Shown piece by piece: positions 32,106 to 44,841 of a DNA stretch of 64,000 nucleotides. Made by a program: the position numbers and the translations under genes. Location of the stretch: positions 65,159,546 to 65,223,545 of the forward strand of contig CM071600.1 in NCBI GenBank assembly GCA_036435485.1. The letters are read 5' to 3'. The notes beneath the pieces were generated by a model. The model saw nothing but the letters and a program-made list of their open reading frames with translations, was not told where the DNA came from and searched no databases. The first letter of the stretch is position 1; the number at the start of each line of letters is the position of its first letter. This DNA comes from Saposhnikovia divaricata (taxonomy: Eukaryota; Streptophyta; Magnoliopsida; Apiales; Apiaceae).

Positions 32106-34630
32106 TTCATTGATTAAATCAATAAAAAAAATTATACATTTGTCATTACATTGTGTTGGAATAAATTAATATTCTAACTAAACATATTCTTACTGTTACT
32201 AATCAATTAATCATACATGTATGTTATGATACGGAATTCAACGTTTAAAAACATGAATTAGTTATATTTAATATTTATTAATTGTTATTTTGAAAATTTT
32301 GTTGACAATGTAATTTGGTATGAAAAAAGTAAAAGGCCTTTATGGAGTCGATGAAGTTGATAATATGTTGGAGGATCTTCATTTTGTTTATATAATTAAT
32401 TTCAAACGACTTAGGATTTATTCAGATTCAAATGATTATTAAATTCAGTTTTATTTATTATTAAAATAGACATATAAAATAATTACATTATTTGTTATAA
32501 AATTTAATATAAGAGTATTAGAATATGTTAGTACCATTTTTAACATGTCTCCATGAATTTAAATTTAATATTGTATACAAAAAAGTTCTTATAAATGCTC
32601 AAAAACACTAATCAAATGAAGAGATATGAGTGTGGGATCATTCCAAAAAATATGAAGCATGACTTAAAAAATATGCATTTGAATTCTGTTTTGTTTGTCA
32701 TACAACCAAATTTATCGATAAATTAAGTCAATTACATCTCTTCTCACATTTACATCATGCTTTTTTTCATTATACTATCAAATTTATTAACAAATTAAAG
32801 ATTCATGCACGTTACTCATAATGCCATCGACAGTAAAAAAAGATTCAACAATGTTACTTTTACTTGTCCAATGCCAAACTTTGCAAATATTTATCAATAT
32901 TGGATTTCAAAAGATTTTTTTATGTGATAAAATAGGTGTCGTCAATATCGTCGAAGAAATTATTATTATACTTAAGAGTTTAACTGAAACATATTTTTTT
33001 CTCTGCTAATTTTTTCTTCTGTATTTCTTAAATATTCAAATTTATTTACATTATATACAAGTTTCAATTTATTATATCAACTTTTAAATAATAAAATTTA
33101 ACGAAAAATGATATAATATATATAATTTTTAAAAAATATTTTCGTATCGCATGTACACGTATCGCATGTACACGGATTAGTGTAAAGACTGACCTCTCCG
33201 TTTCTGTGTTTAACTCTACAAAGATTGGTACGAGTTTAGTTTGGTTGATAAATAAATTAAATTTGCACACGATTTTCATATTTTTTAATTCATAAACAGG
33301 TTGAAATTTATCATAACATAATTTGACTCCACAATTTCATGAAATCAAAATATAACCTCATAAACAAACTTTTTTTTTTTTGAAAAAAACCTCATAAACA
33401 AACTTGATATTAGTGAATCCGTTCGTGAACATAATTAAATTCATTAAAAAATTTGATAAACAAAGAGAAAGGGAAACAAATGTGTTTATTCTTTTTATTG
33501 ATATTTGATTTACAAAAATTGTGATTCCGTTTCATTTGTTTTAGTTTTAAATTTTTCGGGTTTTCAACAATATCCATTCTCCACCTCCCACTAGGTATTT
33601 CCTTTTCCTTTTCTTATTTATTTTTTATTTTTAATTATAATTTATATCTTAAATCATAATAGCATGTATTAACATATAAATCACTTTTTAAATTTAAAAA
33701 CAATTTATAATTTAGTTTTTATAAATTAAAAATCATTTTGATATAATTTTTCATTTCGTTTCTGGATCGGAACCAAATAAATTAAACAAATCAGGATCAT
33801 TCATTTCCTTTCTCCATATTTACCTTTCTGAATTCCATTCCGTTTTGCTGGCATGAACCAAACGCCCAGTTTTTTCAATTTTATGATTACGCACAATTAA
33901 CAATTTAATATCTTCTGAAAAATGAAACAAATACACAATTCCGATACTACGTCTAGTTTTTAGCAGAGGAAAATATATTACGTCTCATTTTAATTTTTCG
34001 ACCTTGTTCATAAATATTTTACATAAAAGCATAGATAAATTTTAATAATATTTGAATTACTGCTATTATAGTCGTTTTTAAGTCCTGACAATATAAAAAT
34101 GATTTCAAAAGTTGTCACTCCCTAAAACAAGTGAACCATATTGGACAATCTTTTTGTCAAGACTTGTAAATCATAACAGCCCAAACAAGAATTAGCACAA
34201 AAATATATTTTAAAAAAGAAAAGAACAACGAAATATTACACAAATAAATCAGATTTCTTGTAGAAAAAGCACACATCAAGTGGAGCCATGCAAGTCCGAC
34301 TCGTCATGAAGAACTGGCTCGTATATATGGTTGTATGTATCCATTGTGCGTCCACGACCGCAACATATTTAAGTACCTTAATCCCAAACCCAAACATAAA
34401 ACCAAACCCTAATTGCATAAAATAATACACAGCACAGCCCCCGTTCCTTACAAAAGTAAAGCCTAAATTAATTACCCGTAATCATCGCTTTCATAAACCT
34501 CAAATTCCTAACCCTAACTCCTCAATTTCATGTCTCTTATTCTCCAACTCAATTCTTGTCTTTCCATGTCTGTTTTTCTGTAGTAGCTCCTGTAATAATA
34601 TTTTAAGACTATCATTATTAATTAATTTTA
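32106..34630. other. AT-rich intergenic region upstream of the HAC-like gene
   Basis: No gene is recognised. It contains a poly(T) insertion flanked by an 18-bp direct repeat at 33354-33405. The last 200 bp are less AT-biased and should hold the promoter and 5' UTR of the next gene, but no clear TATA box can be assigned. Confidence 0.4.
33354..33405. repeat. 18-bp direct repeat around a 16-bp T-rich insert
   Basis: aacctcataaacaaactt at 33354-33371 and again at 33388-33405, separated by T10 then gaaaaa. It looks like a target-site duplication around little more than a poly(A) tail. Confidence 0.75.
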
Positions 34631-37600
34631 ATGGATAATTCATCCAGCTTTATCTCTAACAACGTTATTAATTACGATCGGAGGATGCTGAATAGTAGCA
34701 CCATTGATCATGCTAATCGAATTCCACTGAATAATACGTGAGTTTAGTTAGTTTTTGATTATTTGTGTAATTATTTTTTAGGTGTTTTAGTTTAGCTGAT
34801 TGTATACGTCTTGATTGAGTTGTTGGGGTTTCATGTTTTTTTATGTTGATGTGTGTTACTTTTTTCTGTGCTAGTCGAAAGAATGGCGGTCGAAGAGGGT
34901 GGTCTGATGTCGTTGCAGCTTCGCGAGGGCGGAATTTATGGATGATGGCTAATTCGGGTTCAAGGGTTTGTTATATTTCTCCAAGCTACTTAATTTCTTG
35001 ATTTAAATCATCTTTGAATAGAAACTTAGGCATACTTACATAATTCATTGAGTAATTAAATGATTGATAGTCTTGTGATAATGTGATCAGATGCTGAGTT
35101 TGAGAACATCATGTTATTCTATATCTATGTGTACGCACTATATATCAATCATCCGTGTAAGTGATGGCATTGATATGATTTCAGTTCTGTTAGTGAAATA
35201 ATTTTTTTGCAAGTTGGCCTCGTTTTGTCAAATGGAGGGAGTAATTTATCAATTGCATTGCTTGTAATAATGAGGTCAATGATGTGTGAACCTTATCATG
35301 ATGTATGATGCAATAACTTTCTTGTTTTTCATTAATGCGAATATAAGAAAAATATTTTTGGACAGATAATTTTGTAAAACATGCGAATAATTATTGTACA
35401 TTTTGTCGGAAGGATGTGATTTTGAATTATGTGATCAATGGTTGTAGGAGGAGTACAGTAACCTTAGAAGGGCAGGTCCTTATGCACAGATGGTGATCAT
35501 GCAAGAAATGTGGCACATTGCAAAACAAGCCAATATGATGACATCTTTGCTCCAACCAACTTCATCCCAGGAAATTTCACCTGGTTTTTGCACTTCCGAT
35601 TCATTAGATCCTCATGTCAATTATATGGAAACTTCTCACAGCAATTTGCGCCCATCTACAACAAATGATACTAGTGGCTCTGGTTTCCATGATGGTATGT
35701 TGTAGATAATAGATTGTCTGCATTTAGCGATTTTCATAGCTCATTGGTCAATTTATATCTCAATAATATATATCTATAATGCCCATGTAGGATCTCTCTT
35801 TAAGGGATACAGACCGGAAGCTGCCTCAAGAACTACACCAATTAATAGGAACATGCAGGGTATAGAGCAAGTTGTCAGCAAGATGAATTCATCTCCTGAA
35901 CAAGCATCAAGCATCACCGTCTGTTCTAATGACGATGTTCGCTCTGTGGAAAAAAGTTCTAAAAGTGGGTCCATTCTTCTCCAGAGTAGCTCACAGTATA
36001 TCATTCAGCCATCTCCAGAGCATCATACCAAAATACCGAGTAATCATGGTACAGTTTTAGTGCTTTCTATATTAGTTTTGATATTTAATCACCATAAGGT
36101 ATATACATTCCTAATTAGTCGGTTGTTAAAGCAATCTTCTGAATGCTTCATGGAAGACAAGCCTTCATCTACTGCTATTTCTCTATTACTGTTGTATATT
36201 ACCCAGATCATAAATATTAAATATAAGTGGTTACCGAGATTGGAGATATGTTCTTGCAGGTATTAAAGTTCACACCCTAAAAAATATATTTTGATTATTC
36301 TAATTAAATTAAGTTTTCTTCTTGATAACAACACTCATTGAGTTTTATCTGTGCGTAGTCTATGTTATTGCAGTGTACCATTATTTACGTTGTATGCTCC
36401 CCCAGAAGCACCAGTACCTTGTTGGTTGTTTTGATTTAAGATTCATTTTGTTAAATTCTGCAGGTTCTTTAACTACTGAAGCCAATAACTCTCCTCGTCA
36501 TGAATCAAAAGAACTTGAACTTTGTAATCAGACAGCAAGAGCTAAGCTTCCTAAACAAAATTATGGTGTGAAAAGTGTTATGCCGAAGACTACTGCAATT
36601 TCCTCAAATTTAACATCGTGGCAGAATTTTCTCTGTTGCTATCACTCTCATAAGATTAAATGTGGGGATATGCATAACAGCTCGGTATCCTTCTTAAGTA
36701 TTGTGCATGAAAAACTTTGTGTTCGTAAATGCAAATGTGAATTGTTTTCTAAGATAGTCTCGCACTATGACAAGTGTAGACATTCCAGCTGTCGGCTATG
36801 TGTTCAGGTGCGAAATCTATGTGATAATTCCGAAGTTCTTAAGGAATCTAGAAAGCGAAAGAATGATACTGCCAAAGCCTTCAGGAATATGGAATCAAAT
36901 GGCACTGTCACTGATGAATTTAACCAAATTTTTCCGCCTTCTAAATGTCAAAAGATAGAAGATTTCAATTTGAGCTGTGATAAAACTACAAGAAATCAAC
37001 CTCTCGGATCTCACCTCTTTCCTATGGAGGAGCTATTAAGCAACACAAATGACCAGAACTATGAGGCAAAGATGAAGGGGCACGAGATACAAGGGGTGTC
37101 TTTGACTGATTTTTTCACATCTGGGGAACTGAAAGAACATCTTCGTAGCTTTGGACAATGGATTGGTCAGGTTTGTGTACGTTGTTCTATACTTACAAAC
37201 AATTCATCTTGTAAGCGCCATCAAGTTGGTTGTCGAGAGGTTATTATTTAATCAAAGATCAGTCGAGGGTCGTCTTTTGTCATAACAAATTCGTGTGTTA
37301 AATCTACAATGTCCTTATAACCTACGAGGTTTCCCAAAGCAAATTGTACTGATCTACTTTTAGTTAGAAAATTGCCCCAATGGTTTCCTTTTTGGTAGGT
37401 ATGTGTGACATGTCTAAACCTTCCAATGTTGAAGATGATCGTAAAAAAGGAAAATTTTCAACTAAAACTATCGTGAAAAAGGAAATAAATTTATCATAAA
37501 AACTTTTTCTAAAACTAAATATTTGATGGATTGTGATTATAAAATCTAAACATGAAATTAAGCATATTAGAATTTGTATGTTTAATGTAACTTTACTTGT

Positions 37601-40600
37601 AGTCCAGTATTATAGCATAAAAGTTATTTCACTATTTATATAAATTTTATGAAAATTTCTTATTTACATGTGTGCAGGAAGCAGGACTCAATCATACTTT
37701 ATGCCAAAACAAATGCCAGTTATGTACCATGGATAAGCTTGAGTTTGCGCCTGCACCTATGTATTGTTTGTGTTGCAGATCTCCTATTAGGCATGATTTG
37801 ATTTATTATCAGGTGTTTGACGAATTAGGTGCAAAGCATTGTTTTTGCAGTTCTTGCCACCGATTGTCTCGCAAGACTATTCTTTCATTCCCTAAGGCCA
37901 AGTTGCAGAAGGAGAAGAACAATCTAAAAGCTGAAGAATCGGTAAGCATAGTTGTCTATTATCCTTTGAAGTTTTGTTGTGGTTGACCTCTAATCCCTTT
38001 TTATTGTTGTGTTCTCTAGTGGGTCCAATGTGATAAATGTGAAGGTTGGCAGCACCAGATATGTGCATTGTACAATGATAAAAGAGATCCTGGTGGAAAA
38101 GCAGCTTATATTTGTCCGAAATGCCGGCTACAAGAATTAGAAACTAAAGAGGGTCAACCCTTGTTAAGAACTTCTCTACATGCAAAAGATCTTCCCCGTA
38201 GTATACTTAGTGATCACATTGAGGAAAGACTGTTTAAGCGTCTGAGAAAAGAAAGAGAAGAAATAGCAAAGGATTTAAGCAAGAATCTTGGTGAGGTAAG
38301 AATATATAGTATTAGGTTTATTTAATAAGTTCCTTTTCGTTCCTTTAAATTGCACATGTTTTTGAAGATTTGATTACGTTGTCACTAGCTGAAATATATA
38401 TACAGTATAGATGATTATGTTTGGTCTAAAAGAATAATTGTGCAAAATTGTATGCTGGAAACACATCACTATCTGGTTAAATAATCCTCATTTGCTTGTA
38501 ATGGAGTAGGAACTATAAAGATGTGATAAAATGCCTTTTAATTGGTTCATCAATTAGTGTCAGCCTCATTTACCTTACTTTTTATTTCATTATTATATTG
38601 CTGATTTATTGTTATATCTAACTGTTTACCTATACAAGGTACCTGAAGAGGCAGACTTTTCTGTCAGAGTAGTATTATCAGTTGACAAAAAATTGGAAGT
38701 TAATAAGAAATTTTTGGATATCTTCAACGAAAGTAATTATCCAGCAAATTTTCCTTACAGATCAAAGGTAAGACAAATTTATTTGCTTGACTGAGATTGT
38801 GGAGGCCTTTTTCCTGTGATTTTATATAGTTCACTCATTTTCACGTGACTCATCTGATTCTTTTTCTCCTTGTTGTAATCAGGTGATACTTCTGTTTCAA
38901 AGAATAGAAGGGGTGGATGTTTGCATTTTTGGTATGTACGTCCAGGAGTTTGGATCAAATTGTGATCAACCTAATCAGCGTTGTGTCTACATCTCATATA
39001 TTGATTCTATCAAATACTTGAGGCCCGAGATGAAAACTGTGACTGGCGAAGCTCTACGTACCTTAGTGTACCATGAAATATTGGTATTTTTACTTATCTT
39101 TATTGCATCTCTACTTCACAATTTGATGTGCATCTAGAGCATGTTTAATCCCGTATACTGAGACTGTCGTTTTGCCTTCTTTTATTGTCTTCAACAGATA
39201 GGATATCTTGACTATTGCAAGAAACGGGGATTTTTAACCTGCTATATATGGGCATGTCCACCTTTGAAAGGTGATGATTACATTTTCTATTGTCATCCAG
39301 AGAGTCAGAGGATACCAAAAGCTGATAAGCTGCAAATGTGGTAATTTTTTCTGTTTTTTTGCAAACATTTTGTACGTAAATATATTGCATGTACATGTTT
39401 ACAAGGGAATGTGGGTGATGACAACCATGCCACTGGATGTTGTTATGTAATCTTTCCAAAATATTTAGCAGACTCAGAGTTTATTATAGGTCCACTTTCA
39501 GCAATGTTTGTAAATTGAGTATTGATGAAGTAGTATGTTGCATTTCCACAGGTACGAGCTAATGCTTAAAAAGGCTGTGAAGGAGAACATAGCAGTAGAT
39601 TGTACAAATTTCTATGATCACTTCTTTCTTTCTTCTGGAACGTACACCACAAAAACTGCAGCTCGTTTGCCATATTTTGAAGGTGCTTATTGGTCAAGTA
39701 CTGCTGAATCTATAATTGGCACGATCGAACAAGATGGTAAAGAACCTAAATTAACAAAAGCAGCCTTGAAGGCCATGGGCCACAGCACTTCACCAAGTGA
39801 TGCAGCTAGAAAAGATGTTGTCGTGATGGAAAAGGTACGTACTTAAGCTTTTCTTTTGACATTTATTTCTGGACGAGATTACATAGTATACATTCTGATT
39901 TGATTTCATAGTTGCACTTTTCATGTTTCCGATTCTTAAATTTTTAAATAATGCTAAAACACTGAAGCATTCCTGTTATCAGCCTAGATGTAGTCGTGAT
40001 GGAAAAGGTAGTTAGGGCTTAGGTAATTGGGGGAACTGAAAATTGGGACGAGGGAAAAAAAATACCTGAACAAGTTAATAAAAGTAATGGAAGTACGTAG
40101 TTCATAGTTCAAATGAGGTGCTATTTAGATAAATGTTAGCGGAGATAGGTAAACATTTAATAGCATGGCCTTCTTCTCAACAAAGTACATGAATCCCCAA
40201 TAACCAACTCTTAGAAAGTTTTTGTAATTGTTAATTTTGAGAACCATCCTGTAATCATAAAAACGATTATAATGCTTATTTGTTCTAACTTATTGTCATC
40301 TGGATGTTCTTTCCTAAAATATAGCTAGGGGACCAACTCTCACAAGACAAGAAAAAGTTTATTATTGTAAATTTGCAATACAGTTGCATAAGGTGCAATG
40401 AAGCAATATTCTCTGGAGTTCGGTGGTATTGCAACAAATGCAAAAAGTTTAACATTTGTTCAAGGTAAAGTACTTGTTTCTGATCTTTTTCCGATATTAT
40501 ATATGTATGCAGTATTTTTTTTTTTTTGTTGAAAAGAAACGACAAAAACTGATGTTGTCATGATCCTAGTTGTTGTACTGGTAATTTACTTAGTTTGTGC

Positions 40601-40955
40601 TGCAGATGCTTGAATAAGGAACAGAACCTTGATGACAGTAAGATACACATATCAAATAGTGGTGAAAAGCATATACTTTCTAAGGTATATCCCAAGCTCC
40701 AATGTTCACTGTCTCTTAACATAGTTTCTTGTTTTAAATTTTATCTTTTTTCATTTTCAGATGGTTGTAAATGATGTTCCATGTGATACTGAGGACAATG
40801 ACGTCACTGTTGATAATAATATCTTTGCTAGTAGAGAAACATTCTTGAGCTTCTGTCAGAGAAACCATTATCAATTTGATACGCTTAGGCGAGCCAAGCA
40901 TTCCTCAATGATGATTTTGTACCATCTTCACAATTCAGATAGCATGGACATGTAA
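34631..40955 (+). CDS. p300/CBP-type histone acetyltransferase (HAC-like), C-terminally truncated, 14 exons
   Basis: Exons: 34631-34737, 34875-34965, 35448-35694, 35791-36048, 36464-37170, 37678-37941, 38020-38295, 38639-38767, 38883-39083, 39198-39340, 39552-39834, 40325-40464, 40606-40684, 40761-40955. Phases agree over 3120 nt (1039 residues). Domains in order: TAZ1-like Cys/His region (about 287-357); RING/PHD module (about 475-600, WVQCDKCEGWQHQICA); KAT11 acetyltransferase core (about 650-900, with CVYISYIDSIKYLRPE, YHEILIGYLDYCKKRGF and TCYIWACPP); ZZ finger (about 918-955, CIRCNEAIF..CNKCKKFNIC). It ends soon after RRAKHSSMMILYHLHN, where plant HACs normally continue with a second ZZ and TAZ2. 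The predicted role is nuclear acetylation of histones and transcription co-activation. The missing TAZ2 should weaken activator binding. Confidence 0.88.
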
Positions 40956-41822
40956 TGTTACGTTTGCTATCAACGTAAATAGTGTCCCCTGGGTACAATT
41001 TAGAACTCGTATATATGATAGACTAGAGATGCCAATTGTTAATTATGTATGCCTTAGTTTATAAAATAGTGTTTCTGTATGACGTTTCTTGCATTTAAAC
41101 CCGCAGTCTTTGTGCCACTGAATACAAAGAATGACCCACAACAAGAATCAAAGCAATCCCTCTTCTCTTGGTTATCATATATACCCTGTCATGTGTCCTT
41201 TTTGTGTCCAATATACTTCCTTAGCAATGCCAATCTTGACTCTTTACTGCTGCTACTTTGGTCAGGAAAAAGCATCTTTTTATATCAGGAAGGTACATAG
41301 CAGTTAAATGAAAATGCTTCTACAGTACCAAATCCTTGCATAAGAGGATTTGTCACAGTTTAGAGAGCCAGCACAAATTAGTAACACTATATCATTTCAG
41401 CTGAAGAGAACTTCTTGACATCTTCTGCATCGCCAACAGTTTCTTCCTTACGAATACATTCGTTAATTTCTTCCTACTTCCGGTATTCAGGTAAGACTTG
41501 GCTTCACTGAGAAACAAAGATGAGAGGAGAATCAGACATAAGAAGAATACACAAAATTAGAGATAATAAGCATGTTAAGTAGGTTTTTTTTGGATGAAAG
41601 ATGTATATCAATAACTTGTGCGGTGTATTAAAATTGACATTATTAGTGGAAAAAAATTAAAAAAATTAAAAATAATCCCAGGCACGCACGAAAGCATAGT
41701 ATACAATTTTCTCAAAATTAACTCAAAAAGGTTTTTCCAATAGTCTGTGCTACTTAAGAACTTGGTGAATAGATACAAATACTGGGGGAGTTAGGATACT
41801 AACATGTTAACAGACGGGAAAC
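40956..41822. other. Region between the HAC-like gene and the CRWN-like fragment
   Basis: Probable 3' UTRs of the two convergent genes. Directly after the HAC-like stop the same frame reads CYVCYQRK and stops again. No further zinc-finger coding sequence was found here. Confidence 0.45.
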
Positions 41823-42989
41823 CTAAGTATTACGCTGCCGGAAGCTGTAACGTTGTCCACTAGTGGTTTCTACAGGTGGAACAACTTTATGTCTCCTTTT
41901 TCGACGTCCTCCAGAAATCTCACTATCAGAATCCCCTCCACTGTGCTTGTAGTCACTGTCACTGCATTTTCTCCGAGAAGCGCGTGAATGCCTCCACTTA
42001 CTTTGCATATCCTTACTAGCCTGATTCAATTTATTGTGCTCATTCTTGTTGAGCTCAGGAGCATTCCTGCACATAAGTTTGACATCTGTAACATTTGTCT
42101 TTACAGTGCTTCTTACATTAGCTTTATCCCTGCCTCTTTTTCCTCGTTTAGGAGGGTCTAACTTCTGATCAGAATGCTGAGAACCCTCTACAACATTATG
42201 TGCCTTGCCGTTGCTCTTGCTTTGTTCATTAACAGCTGGAATTAATCCATTTTCAAATTCTCTACTGCTGTTGTTAGATTGTATATTCTTAAGATCAAGA
42301 TTGTCCTCTGCAACCCCAAATTGCAGCTCTGAATCATAATCAGTGCTAAATAATCTCTCTTGTGGTGATTCTATATGAACAGGCTTTATGGAAAAGTTTT
42401 GATTGGTATAAGCAGGATCATTCTTCTTGCCAGCTGATAAATTTAAGATCTTCGAAGTGCATTTCTGAAGCCAGGACATGGTTCCAGTAGACACTGGAGA
42501 TCCTGAATCAATTGCTCTTGAGGTTGCCTCGCTAACTGGCCTGTCATGATTGCTCCTGTGACCTTTCGAATAGAGGTCCGTGAAGTGTGGCAGCGTAAAG
42601 GTTTTTATGTCATCCAGAGAAGCTGTAAATTGAAGATTTGAGTGAACAAATTCCGGAAACGGGTCCCCACAATTCTTGCAGCTCTTATGCTTCTCAACAA
42701 ATGTAAGAAATTGCTCTTTTTCCTTGAAGAATTGCTCACGTAGTTCCTTCAGCTTTTTACTTAAGTTAACAAGCTTGTCATTGTTTCTCCTCATTTCAAG
42801 CTGCTGCTCATCCAGATGCTTTTGATTCGTTAGAATTTCGTGTTTCTCTTTTTCTATTCTTGAACTCTCCAATCTCACTTCTTCCATTTCTTTGCCAACT
42901 ACTTCCGACTGGACCACAGCTTCTTCTGCGGCATAAGCATGACTTGCAACAACAAAAAAAAAAAAAAAAAATCTGATCAAAGCAAGCAA
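41823..42989 (-). pseudogene. C-terminal fragment of a CROWDED NUCLEI/NMCP nuclear lamina-like gene
   Basis: A continuous 388-codon minus-strand frame. Residues about 30-110 are coiled coil (KEMEEVRLESSRIEKEKHEI, NKLVNLSKKLKELREQF) ending in the conserved VEKHKSCKNCGD. SWLQKCTSKILNLSAGKK and a basic, Ser/Asp-rich tail (GGRRKRRHKVVPP) follow, as in CRWN/NMCP proteins that line the plant nuclear envelope. Full-length family members exceed 1000 residues. The long N-terminal coiled coil is not found in the 2.4 kb upstream. The nominal N-terminus (MLALIRFFFFFFVVASHAYA) is translation of an upstream T18 run that looks like an intron polypyrimidine tract. It is therefore a 5'-truncated gene copy, although it is still open and might be expressed. 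Confidence 0.75.
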
Positions 42990-43994
42990 CTATATAAATA
43001 TATTGTTAATATCTAGTAGCCGAAAATGAACTTTGGGACCTAAATACTGGCAAATAATTGGGGTAAAAATTGGGAACGTCTTAAAATTTTGCTTTGTGGA
43101 TTTTTGTCAAAGCTTTTCTGCACCACCACCTTTCTACGCGGATCTCTTGTGCATTTTCTGTCTATTTTTAGTTGTTCATTTATGTTGTCCATTGATCTTT
43201 TCTTTTTTTTTTTCTCGAAAAAATGTTGTCCATTGATCTAAGGCTATTAAAGTTTTTTTAATAGCATAACATACGTGTTTCATCGTCAGATACAAGATGT
43301 GAGAACTCTTGTATTGCATTTGTGTTGATATTTATATTTGACAAAATAAATAGATACATCGAAGCCCCTGTAGGCTTGTACGAATAAAGTTTGTAGTGCT
43401 AGTATTTTACAGGCGACTGGTCCAGATTTTTTTACAGTTTTCATAACAAATATTAATGATTATGGGGTTGACCGGGTGGTTTAGGTGCCGAACTTATAAG
43501 CCAAAGGTCATTTCCGACAATGTTGGGGTCATTTTCCGGGAATGATCTACGTACACGTTAAATTATCTTAAGACCCGAAGGGATACTAACCTAAATTATG
43601 TGATCTGATTAGGTGAAGTGTTAGAATACATTATAAGATCTTGGTAAGGCCTTCCTCTGAGTTGGTTACTTAACATGGTATCAGAGCTCAGGCACGCCTC
43701 TAACACCTTAAGGTTTTATATGAGTTGGTTACTTAACATGAAGCTAGTTATAGTTGTCGAGAATTATTCATGCTTCTTGTCAAATTTACTTTCTTTAAAC
43801 TTGCAGATCCACGGGAATCTGTTTACATAGTCGTCACAATACTAGAGGAGAGTGAAAGAGGGCACGGACACTGGGTAAACAATTTGCTTGGTCTCACTAT
43901 TCCGCTGTTACTAATTTGTGGTTCATTATTTTCACTTTGAATTTATAAGCACCGGTAAGGTTGGGAAAAAAACCATCAATTCATATACATTTAA
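42990..43994. other. Spacer with a small LTR/TRIM-like remnant
   Basis: TGGTATCAGAGC at 43676-43687 follows taaca, like a retrotransposon PBS. The 19-mer gagttggttacttaacatg occurs just before it (43659-43677) and again at 43722-43740. Upstream, tgttagaatac at about 43618 could be an LTR start. No coding sequence. The other parts show nothing recognisable. Confidence 0.4.
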
Positions 43995-44006
43995 GTATTT
44001 AACACT

Positions 44007-44829
44007 AAGTAAAAAAAACTTTCGGTGGAAAAGTAGAGAACTAATTTCTCTCTCTGCTTCAGTGCTTCTTCTTGTTTGTCTCCCCAGTCAGAGAGTCTCT
44101 TCCCCTCCGACGGTGGTTTATCCACCGGCCGTAGGCCATCTTTCTTGTTTTTCTCTCAATAAAACTCAATTAAGTTGGGCGATTGTGTGTCTCTCCATTT
44201 GGAGTGGTCATTTGTCTCTTCTTTATGAGTGTTTTTTATGTCTTTGATTAATTATGTTTGTTTCTGTTTGGTGTTGGATCTGCTGAGAATAATTTTGCTG
44301 ATGTCTTGGGGGATCTGGAAAGTCTGCATCAAAGTTGGGACGGTGACGATTATTGCAAGAGCTCACCACTCATAATCAAAGATTATTCATCATCTTTTGG
44401 AGGTTTTAACTTTCGGCATGTCTATAGCTGGTATCCGGCATGTAGATAGCTGAGGTGTTGCTCATCCTTTGGGGGTTCCCATGTTCGGCATGTCTATAGC
44501 TGGTATCCGGCATGTAGATAGCTGGAGTGTCGTTCCTCTAACCTCAGTTTATGCAATTGAGGCTTCTGAAGTATCAATGGTTCTTATGTGATGTGGCCAA
44601 TTGTGATACCGCTGCTTTCAGGGATGTTGGCGCAGTTTGGATCGTTTAGGAGGTCTTCGAATTCGTTTTTAGCTTTAAGAACTATTAAGTTCAATGTGTT
44701 AAACGATCAGTAAACAATTTATTTATTTTTCAACCTGGTTGTATTGACAGTCGGGGGTTTGTCCCGCTGTTTTATTTTGAGTTGGTTTGATTCAGTATAT
44801 CTCTGCATTTCGTCAAAAAAAAAAAAAAG
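44007..44829 (+). mobile_element. Poly(A)-tailed retroposon with 12-bp target duplication
   Basis: 823 bp, ending in an A14 run (plus gg) and flanked by gtatttaacact at 43995-44006 and 44830-44841. It could be a 5'-truncated LINE or a processed transcript. No RT motif is readable. Inside, cggcatgtctatagctggta begins about 44416 and is repeated about 71 bp later. Confidence 0.75.
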
Positions 44830-44841
44830 GTATTTAACACT

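Noticed and set aside
42960..42989. True signal peptide on the CRWN-like fragment
   Set aside because: The Phe run comes from an 18-base T tract that looks like an intron end. Family members are nuclear.
43450..43560. Second SINE on the plus strand
   Set aside because: Some tRNA-like words, but no properly spaced A and B boxes.
43918..44247. 109-codon ORF on the plus strand
   Set aside because: Crosses the retroposon boundary at 44007 and shows no family signature.
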